From positions 1 through 64,000 of the forward strand of contig VZTG01010308.1 of the NCBI GenBank assembly GCA_013397845.1: a stretch of 64,000 bases of DNA. The letters are read 5' to 3'. The stretch is from Melanocharis versteri. Lineage: Eukaryota > Chordata > Aves > Passeriformes > Melanocharitidae. Made by a program: the position numbers and the translations under genes. Positions 55,906 through 64,000 of this stretch are shown one piece after another (position 1 is the stretch's first letter; each line of letters opens with the position of its first letter). The notes below the pieces were generated by a model that worked only from the letters and a program-made list of their open reading frames with translations, made no database searches and was not told the origin of the DNA.

Positions 55906-56980
55906 GGCTGTGGAGACTCCGTTTATTTGCAGAATTCTTTTATTTCTCTGTGAGCTGGTGGAAATCAAAGCTTTCCTTGAAGCCTGGTAGGAAACATCAC
56001 CAGGGCTTTATTTGAGCTCAGCCTGCCCTCAGCAGATGAGCTGGGGTGATGAGCTAACGAGGAAGTGTAATTTTATTTCCCATCAATTACTGAGTGACAG
56101 ATAAGATCTGCAGCAATTGATTATCTAGCCTTAAACTTCAAAATAGCTTTTTTTGTTTGGCCTTTTTTTTTTTTTTTAATTTAAGGTGTTATCAGAAATT
56201 ACAAGAATAAGATTCCTGCCTAGGAAAAAAAAAAAAAAGCAAACCAGTAACTGGAAAAAGCAGAATGCTTGTACATGTTAATTCTTCCATTTATTAAGGA
56301 AAGAAAGAGTTTTAATAATTCACAGGGATGCAATGAGTATTCGCTTTTTATATATTCATATTTATCACTTGGCTTGAATTGTAAACATATTAATTCCTGC
56401 CTAGCAGTTAATGACTTTGGGTAATGTTTGTACTCTCTTTGTGCAGAAATTGTCCATATACCTCACAGTTACTTATAGGGACAACCTAATCAGAGCTGCT
56501 TCCTTGGCTCGGAAAAACATTTTGTCTTGCTCTAAGTGGCTTTTCTGAGGTATTTTTAAAGCATTTTTAAAATAATGCTTCAATTTACCTCCTCAACAGA
56601 TGACGAGTGTTTTTCAGCCGTACCAAGAGAAGTTACAAATCCCATTTTTGCCAAGTGTCAAGAGTGGGATGAGTGTTGCAGGCTCTGCCATAACTCAGGG
56701 TTGGTTCATTTTCTGCTGTGGTTTCAAATGTTATGCCCCAAAAATAATTAGTTGGGATGGTTTTAAATGCATGGAAATTATGCCGGGAAAAGAACTTCCC
56801 AAATAATGACACTGCTGCATTAAAGCAGGAATAAAACATTTCACTCATCTTTTCCGACCTAAAGATGGGCGCTGGGATTAATTGGGATGTTTTGGTATTT
56901 TTCTTCTCCCATTTTTTGTGGTTTTAGTATATCTAAGTAGTACTGTAGCATGCAGAAATATTTGAATTCTGTGATATTTT
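55906..56980. other. Unique intronic sequence, nothing recognised
   Basis: T-rich DOCK1 intron with poly-T at about 56162-56178 and poly-A at about 56225-56237. No exon was supported. Confidence 0.6.
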
Positions 56981-57057
56981 AATCATAGAATCACACAGTG
57001 GTTTGGGCTGGGAGGGGCCTTAAAGAAAATTTAGTTCCACTCCCTACCATTCCACTG
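56981..57057 (-). mobile_element. CR1 LINE 3' tail fragment
   Basis: aatcatagaatcacacagtg, gtttgggctgggaggggcct, then tagttccactccctaccatt. Two terminal octamers are still recognisable. Minus orientation. Confidence 0.9.
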
Positions 57058-58027
57058 AGGTTTTGCAGTAGCCTGTGCACTGATTTTAGGTGTTTTAATT
57101 CTTTCTTAATATCTATTTTATATTTTGAATCTATCTCCAAGCTGCTTTGCCTGTGCTGCTTTGATTTTACTTCACCTCGGGACAGATTCCTGGTTCTCCA
57201 GGACTGGGATGGGAAATCCTGGATGAGTCTGAGCAGGAACCTGAACATCAGAACCTGTAAAAGAGATTCTGCTTAGTCCTGTTGGTACTGCCCAGATGGG
57301 AGGAAAAAATGTGGAAAAAAGGGATGTGTATCGTGGGATATCCGTGCATTTTCTTGGAATGGTGTGGGAAGGGTGAGCTGAGCTCTTGGAGCAAACCAGC
57401 CCCTTCCCAGGAGCATTCCCTCTCCTGCTCCTGCAGCCCGAGGAGCTGCTTTTCACTTTGGAACTGATTTTAATCTTGGTTTGGATTTAATTGCTTTTTC
57501 CAAGGGGGGATTAGTTCTCATTTAAGTGGGGATGTGTAATTAAAAAACATCTCTCAACTTAAGTTGCTTTTGTTGTCCACATGCCGGGGCTGTAGGTAGG
57601 GGAAAGCAATTCCAGAGCTGAATATCCATCTCTGATCCTGTTGTTAATGTGGGAGTGTTATTGTTAGAATGTGATAAACGACTCCTTATTTGGGAGGGAT
57701 TTACTCCTTTCCCTTCTGATTTCTGCCAAAACAAAGTTGGGGAGGAAAATGAAATTCAGTTATAAATCAGAATTTATTTCGGTGGTGGAAAAGCAGCACT
57801 TCAAAATGTTGTGTTGTTGCTGGAATACGGAGTGTGCTGGATATCATGAGGAAAATTGTCAAAACATGTTTTGCACCTTTGGTGTAGTGAGAAAATAGAG
57901 GAATTATTCTCCTTAAATATTTTAGGTGGGTTTTGGTTGACTTGCAAGTGCAGAGAAACCTGAATTAGCTTTGTCTGGAAGCAGCAGAGCTTCCTGAGCA
58001 AATATTCCATTCTTTCCTTCGGGAGGA

Positions 58028-58168
58028 GATCCCTGGCAGTGTCCAAGGCAAGTTGGACGGGGTTTGCAGCACCCTGGGGTGGTGGAAGGTGTCCCTGCCC
58101 ATGGCAGGGGGTGGAATGGGATCAGCTTTGAGGTCCTTTCCAACCCAAACCCACCTGGAATTCTGTGA
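58028..58168 (+). mobile_element. CR1 LINE 3'-end fragment, plus orientation
   Basis: gatccctggcagtgtccaag, ggtggaaggtgtccctgccc, then gaggtcctttccaacccaaa and ccacctggaattctgtgatc. The sense terminus is intact. Confidence 0.93.
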
Positions 58169-59079
58169 TCTTGGCTTTTCCATGGGATGGAGAAGGGAAT
58201 GAGATGTGTTTAATGTGTTCAGCTTGTTTCTTAACTTCCAGATAGATGTTACTGATCTGAAATTGATATAAAACCAAAACTCTTGTGTGGGAGAGGAAAT
58301 TCCAGGCTCACACTGGTTTATTTGCTTTAGGAAGTTCGTCCTTTACCTCGTTGATGGTCTCCTTTTGTCCTGCTGGGGTTGGATTTCTGCTGAGTTCAGG
58401 CAGGACCAGGATAAAGAGCCTTTTATCAGCAGCATCCTGTTGGAGCTTATTCTGCTGAACGTTCTGGTCATTGTCCCAAATCGTAATAAAAGAGGGGTTT
58501 AATTAATTCACTTTTCCACAATGGAAAAGTTCATCTCCTTTTGCTTAGATTGCAGCTTAGAGATTGATTTCATTTTCTTTTCATGAGGCACCTTGGAAGC
58601 TCTTCTGGAGACTGCACACTGTTTAGCACTGGGTTGTCTGGGAGAATCCCCCAAAGTCTTCTGAGTTGCTGCGAGTTTAATAAGAAACAAAATTCAAGCT
58701 CAATAATGTTAGGGAAGAATTGGGTCATTCTTGAAGGCTCAGCCGACGTATTCTCGTGTTCAGGTTCTGCAGATGAGGCCTTCCCTGCTCCCTTTAATTA
58801 AATGCAAAGTATTAAACAGGTCTGTGTTCCTTGAGAGGGCATAAAATGCAGATATGGCTGCTTCTCCAAACACCTGCAGAAAATACAAAAACCTGGGCTT
58901 ATGGATCTCTGTTGGAAAAGAAAAATGCTGTGCAAGTTTTCTCTGCTCCTGGCAAACCTTGCGCACATTTTATAAAATTGAACAACCTGGAGAAGTTACA
59001 GGTAAAGTAAAATTGTGTGAGAGACAACTTGTGCACGTGGGCTGAGGATAAAACTCCCCTGCTCTGCTCTGCTCTGGAG
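58169..59079. other. Unique intronic sequence, nothing recognised
   Basis: AT-rich intron. A short (GCTCT)3 run lies at about 59060-59076, directly before the next CR1 copy. No exon was supported. Confidence 0.55.
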
Positions 59080-59422
59080 CCAGGCTGGGAGAATTGGGAC
59101 TGTTCTGGAGAGGAGAAAACTCAGGGGAGATCTTAGAGCCAATTCTGGATCCTAAAGAGGCTCCAGGAGAGCTGGAGAGGGACTGGGGACAAGGGATGGA
59201 GGGACAGGACACAGGGAATGGCTTCAAACTGACAAAGGGCAGGGTTGAATGGGATTTTTTGGAAGGAATTGTTCCCTGGGAGGGTGGGCAGGCCCTGGCA
59301 CAGGGTGCCCAGAGCAGCTGTGGCTGCCCCTGGATCCCTGGCAGTGCCCAAGGCCAGGCTGGATGGGGTTGGAGCAGCCTGGGACAGTGGAAGGTGTCCC
59401 TGCCATGGCAGGGGTGGAAGGA
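59080..59422 (+). mobile_element. CR1 LINE fragment, about 340 bp, 3' terminus missing
   Basis: The sense copy runs from internal sequence (gagaaaactcaggggagatc) through acagggaatggcttcaaact, tgtggctgcccctggatccc and tggaaggtgtccctgccatg. It stops before the TTCCAACCC terminus. Several long open frames across it (up to 189 codons on the - strand) come from the repeat composition. Confidence 0.92.
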
Positions 59423-60675
59423 GTGATTTGGGAGCCAAATTCCAAGGGAAGAGCCAGGTGAGGTGAGGACATTCCTGCAGGCAGAGAAGAGCAATTTCAC
59501 TCCTGTGGAACCCCCTGTTTGCTGCTCCTGGGTATTCATCTCTTCAGCTCCTCATATCTGTCAGTATTGGAACAGAAATTCTCACTTGAAATGTAACCTG
59601 TCTGGAAATTGTATTTCTCTTATTTACCATATTGATACATGCATTTGTGCAAATACCATCAATTTTGCTGCCATAACATAAAATATCACAGAAAATTGAG
59701 CTGAAGTCAGAGAAGTCAGAACGAAGGACCCGCCTGTTATCAGTCTTTGTGTATTTCATCACGTTTCCTGCTCTTTGGGGAGGAGGGAATGAGAACATTG
59801 CCTGTGCTGGGGATTTCATTTTGATACCATACAAATGTGGAGAGAGCTCTGCCTTTATTTTCCCCACTGATGAGAGCCTGGCAGTAATTCCTGTCTGCAA
59901 GGACTGGGTCACCTTCTGCAGCACTGAGAGCTGAGAACAGCACCACATCAGAGCCTGCATCCCATAAACCTTCCCATATCCACCCTGTTCTGTCCCAAAA
60001 ACTTGGGAAGGGAGCAGCTCCCAGGGTGTGGTGCGATGGTTGATGTGCTGAGTGACCCAAAGGTAGGAATTAATTACAAAATGCAAAAGCTTCCCCAAAG
60101 AGACCTCCTCCTGCAAGGAGCTTTCGAATCCAGGGATGTCTGAGCTGCGTGGTTTCATCAATTAAATTCGGATTGCACTCATTTCTTATCTCTCGAGCTC
60201 GCTGAGCCCCTCAATAAAGCAGTTGCTAAATAATTTACGTTAAAACAGGCAGATGAGAAGCACCAAAAGTGGGATAATTTGTCTTCAAAACGGCTGTTGC
60301 TTTTAGGAGTGAATTCATCTGGCAGCATCACCTGTCTGGTGTGAGGATTATCATTTAAAAGGTCATTTCTCTTCCCTCTTATTCCCGAGATTTGTCCTGG
60401 TGGTGCCTCAGTGCTGCAGGGACAATATCCCAGATAGCTGTGGGCTGTCCCAGTGACTGGGATTGGAGTGCATTCCAAACTGGGAATGTCACTTGTCTCC
60501 ACTCATCTTTTCCTTGTGTTTGCAAACCTTCGAGTCTTTGCCTGCTCTGCATCAAAGTTTATCTGCGTGGCTTCCAACGTTAATTGTGTTTGATGGATAA
60601 AATAGGGTTTCTCATTGCAGTAGGTTTGGTTTTATTGTTCCTCCTCAGTGGCTTCTGGAAGGGAATGTTCACAAG
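59423..60675. other. Unique intronic sequence, nothing recognised
   Basis: An open frame of 205 codons on the - strand (59544-60161) has no recognised domain or splice context. Nothing else was noted. Confidence 0.5.
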
Positions 60676-60785
60676 GGTATGGAGTGACAGGAGAACAGGG
60701 AATGGCTTTAAAATGAAGGAGGGGAGATTTAGATTGGATATTGGGAAGAAATTCTTCCTTGTGAGGGTGGTGAGGCCCTAACACC
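60676..60785 (+). mobile_element. Internal CR1 fragment, plus orientation
   Basis: gggtatggagtgacaggaga, acagggaatggctttaaaat, then gatattgggaagaaattctt and gagggtggtgaggcccta match the CR1 body just upstream of the terminal block. The 3' end is absent, making it a counterpart of the internal fragment at 17636. Confidence 0.88.
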
Positions 60786-61414
60786 AGGGTTATATTCCCA
60801 TATTCAGTGCTGCATTTTTGCAAAATGATTCTAAAATCATTTTTTTATGGCTTTTCCTTTTTGTTTTTTACTGTTTGAGTGCTGGCCATTCCCATAAATA
60901 CAGTTGTTTTCTGTATTTTATGACCGTATTTATAATTTTATTATCAGCATTAATAGATGTGTAAACCAAGATACCTGAAACAGATTTATTGAGGGCAGTT
61001 CTGTAGATTTTCAGTGAAATAATGTTTAGTGTAGCAGAGGGAGAAAAAAAAAACCGATGAGGAAAGGCAATTGCATTTAGAAAACCAGAAATAAATGTAC
61101 TGACCTTGAGAGCTCCTAAGCACTGTGGGTTCCGTTGAAGGGCACTGTTCAGTGCTGACGCTGTGTGGAGCTTTTAAAAGAGAAGCATTTTTTGGTTAAA
61201 ATGGACTTTTTTTTTCTGAAAGAGAGCCTCAGAAACATGATAAATGGTGTTGCTAAAACATCTCATTAATTTTTTCGCCTGCTTTTTACAGAAGTTGGTG
61301 CAAAGCACTCTCGAATGAGGGAACTCTTTTGTGTCTATTCCCACTGTGTGGTCATCGACTTCCTAACAAATAAACCTTCTGCAAAGTGGATTTCAGTTGA
61401 GCTGCTGTGGTCTT

Positions 61415-61745
61415 GGAATCACAGAATCATGGAATGATTTGGGAAAACCTTAAATCCCATCCAGTGCCACCCCATCCATGGGCAGGGACACCTTCCACTG
61501 TCCCAGGCTGCTCCAACCTGGCCTTGGGCACTGCCAGGGATCCAGGGGCAGCCCCAGCTTCTCTGGGAATTCCATCCCAGCCCCTCCCCACCCTCCCAGG
61601 GAAGAATTCCTTCCCAATATCCCATCCATCCCTGCCCTCTGGATGTGGGAAGCCATTCTCTGTGTCCTGGGTAAATATTCTCTCTCCATCTTTCTTGTCA
61701 GCTCTTTCAGATCCAGAAGGCCACAGTCAGGGCTGAGTTCTGCTT
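61415..61745 (-). mobile_element. CR1 LINE fragment, about 330 bp
   Basis: ggaatcacagaatcatggaa opens the copy, followed by ccatccatgggcagggacac, gggatccaggggcagcccca and tatcccatccatccctgccc. A short deletion removes part of the GGGTTGGAAGGGACC block (text reads tttgggaaaaccttaaatcc). Minus orientation. Confidence 0.93.
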
Positions 61746-63968
61746 GTGATCTCTGTGAAGATCCTTGTCTTGGTTTGAAAAGACAGGAGTCTGCTAAGGA
61801 AGGCAGGAGCCTCCCTTGGAAGAGAAAATGCACCCCTCTTCCCTCCGAATTAATATAATTCTGAAATTAAGGAGTTTTTAGGCAATNTTCTGCTCCTCTT
61901 CCCAAAGGGATTTCCCTGCATTCATTCCTGCAGGATATCAGTGCTGGAAAAGTTTTCCTTTTAAAACGAGTTTTCTGTTCACTGAGACTGAATTGTCAGG
62001 GATCAAATCAGGGTGTGTAAAATACTTCTTGAGGTAGAACAAGGTTTGAGGACTAAAACTGATATTCACCTCTGAGCTCCTATTTCAGTGCTCTGCATTT
62101 TGCGTGGATTTTCCCTGGCTTGACCTAAAAGAGGTTTTGCTGCTGAGGGAGGCTCTGAACTCTTTAAGTCACTTCAGGTAAAGGAGGTGGCACATCTTTC
62201 CCAGGAGCTCTGGAAGCAAAGTTTGTCACTGAAAATACCTTACTGCGTCTTGATGGGCAAAAAAAACGCTTCAAAAGAATGTTTGTGGCAGCGGGAAAAG
62301 GCCCAAATATTTATCATTGCCATTATTGCAGATGTGAATTTTTGTTTCTGCAAGGAAAAGAGCTCACGTGTTTTATTCTCATGTTCAAGAGGCAGGGTTT
62401 GGCCTAAGGAAACGGAAAATTCTGTGTATTCAGTAAAAAATGTGATAAATGGGAACATTTTGCACTTGTTTTCAGCCACGAAAGAATTTTGTCTCTGAAG
62501 GTGCTGCTGAATTTACTGTGAGATTTTCTATTACGAGGAAAGAAATGTTTGTTTGAATAATGTGAGAAATACATGAATTTCTATACGTGGAGATAAATTT
62601 CTGTGCCTGAGGGGTTTCCTGCTTTGTTTTGGGTCTTTTTCCTGCCCTTCCTGGTGTGATGCTGCTGGGAAAAGCTTCAGGAATCAGCGTCAAACTCCCT
62701 TTAGGATGCCCTGGGAGCTGAAACTTCCATCCATGTCTTTATCTATTTTATAACATAAAATATTCTTTAAAAGAAGAAATGATGGAAGATCCTCTGCCTT
62801 AATAATGCTGGGTTGTGTAATACCTTTATACTATAAATTACATAAAATTTATTATTGAGCAAACTTGTCTGCAGACGAATCGGATTTTACATTTTCACAC
62901 AGCAAAAAGATGAAATTTGGGACATTTTAAAGATGGATTTTTATCTTGTGAGCCCATTAGTGGTGACAATTTAATGTGTGGCTTCTAGAATGGATAACAA
63001 CTGATTTTTAGTTCTTTATTTGTTGCTAATATAGAAAGCATACAAGTTGTAAGCAGAGAGAAAACTTCATTTTTTTATCTTTACAAACTCTCTGGGAATT
63101 GTGAGTGACTTAAATCCTACCCAACAAAGTAAATTCTGTGGAAATGTTCTGAAAGCCAAAATGTGGTGAATTAATTCAAGTGATTTTGTTTGGAGTTTTT
63201 TTAATTATATATTCACCCATTTATTTATTTAACTATGTAGTTTTTTAAGGCCATGTAAGGAAAATTCAATGGAAAAAATAAATGAAACTTTAAACTTTTT
63301 CATCTATTCCTGACCATGGTAACAGGGGCATTTTAATGAGCCATCACTTAGCTGAGTGTAGGTTTGATTTCTCTCCGATTTTCTCACTATGCAGAAAGAG
63401 CTTAATATTTCAATTTAAATATTTCACTGGGAGGAAATGGACAAGGCTGTTTAAAACAGGATCTTTCATCCCTGAGGGAGGAAAATGTTGGCATGTGTGG
63501 TCTCTCCTGCAGGGAATTCTCTTCTCATTCTGAAATTTCCCAGTGTTAATGTTGCTTGTGGGGATTATTTAAAACTGAAATTTCCCTTCTTGTATCTGTT
63601 CAAGAGCCATTTGAACATTGAGTATTTTATCTTAAAGGTGATTTAGGAAAATAAGTACTTTTGGAGCATTCCTGTGCCTCTGCAAATTTTCCTTCAGAAC
63701 TGAATTTTACAGAAATCAGAAGTAATTTCACAGTTTGGAATTGCACATTCTTTTTTTTTTTTTTTAATATAAAACGTGTTTCTAAATAATCATGCTTTCT
63801 TTCCAAAGAAAAAAGAGGTGCTTTGGTGTTGGGTTTAGGTTTGTTTTCTTTTAATGGAGCTGAATTTTGAGTTGTCCTGCTTGGCAGCTGGATCTGGCTT
63901 CCCTTTGGACAGGCCTGCAGGTATCCAGGATCCCATGGTTTTGCTTTGGGAATATTTCAGCCATAGAA
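61746..63968. other. Unique intronic sequence to the window edge
   Basis: AT-rich DOCK1 intron with one N at 61887 and a poly-T run near 63753-63766. No exon, RNA gene or repeat was supported. Confidence 0.6.
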
Positions 63969-64000
63969 GAGAACCATGGAATCATCAAGGCTGGAAAAGC
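63969..64000 (-). mobile_element. CR1 LINE tail cut by the window end
   Basis: gaaccatggaatcatcaagg followed by ctggaaaagc is the terminus of a 'caaggttggaaaagacc' type CR1 in minus orientation. The rest lies outside the window. Confidence 0.75.

Larger units (their letters stand above)
6800..64000 (+). other. DOCK1: Large DOCK1 intron containing INSYN2A antisense
   Basis: The intron starts with gtgagtaaac at 6800. No later DOCK1 exon was recognised on the + strand, so the intron is taken to run past the window end, giving a minimum length of 57.2 kb. It hosts the whole INSYN2A coding region on the opposite strand and probably its promoter at about 48.9 kb. The rest is AT-rich unique sequence, CR1 fragments and a few tandem repeats. 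A short or diverged + exon could have been missed by eye. Confidence 0.8.

Noticed and set aside
58970..59539. 189-codon open frame on the - strand
   Set aside because: It lies mostly over a CR1 fragment, and parallel frames are open on both strands. CR1 3' sequence in this window gives such frames repeatedly.
59544..60161. 205-codon open frame on the - strand
   Set aside because: No recognised domain and no splice or promoter context. It includes low-information sequence typical of intron.
1..64000. CRISPR array, operon or phage-like system
   Set aside because: The tandem arrays have no unique spacers, and the window has spliced vertebrate exons and CR1 repeats. Nothing supports prokaryotic or viral content.

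Overview
The window looks like a piece of a bird nuclear genome, most likely a songbird. The two lines of evidence are many short CR1 LINE fragments with the avian 3' end (the TTTGGGTTGGAAGGGACC block and its reverse complement, next to ATTCTRTG-type tails) and vertebrate exons with GT-AG introns. There is no sign of a prokaryotic, viral or plasmid layout. Almost all of the 64 kb is intron.

Two protein-coding genes can be supported, and they lie on opposite strands. DOCK1, a Rac guanine-nucleotide exchange factor, runs on the + strand. Two of its internal exons are visible (5090-5217 and 6704-6799), with canonical splice sites and matching phases. Everything to the right of 6799 appears to be one very large DOCK1 intron, because I found no later DOCK1 exon up to base 64000. 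INSYN2A (FAM196A), an inhibitory-synapse protein, is encoded on the - strand inside that intron. Its complete coding sequence can be assembled from three exons: 36774-35621, 20179-20108 and 14009-13826. Together they give 1410 nt, or 469 residues plus stop. The probable 3' UTR extends to a polyadenylation signal near 11.5 kb. The probable non-coding first exon and promoter lie in a CpG-rich block near 48.6-49.2 kb.

Layout. 1-338 is a 25-bp minisatellite cut by the window edge. 339-6800 holds DOCK1 introns and exons with CR1 debris. About 11.5-36.8 kb is the INSYN2A coding and 3' UTR span, with a dense scatter of CR1 pieces from 14.8 to 28.9 kb. From 28.9 to 55.5 kb there are very few CR1 copies; this stretch contains the large INSYN2A exon and the CpG island. 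From 55.5 kb to the end, CR1 copies are again dense and lie in both orientations. Other repeats are a 39-bp higher-order tandem array (30341-30500), an 11-bp array beside the CpG island (49064-49140), a 45-bp duplication (25952-26041) and minor simple repeats. Ambiguous bases occur at 1999, 43969, 48986-48989 and 61887.

No new gene system was found. The items most worth checking are the nested antisense gene pair, the bidirectional CpG island with splice donors facing both ways, the frame-preserving 72-nt INSYN2A exon, the CR1-poor domain, and one unassigned exon-like open segment at 26305-26451.
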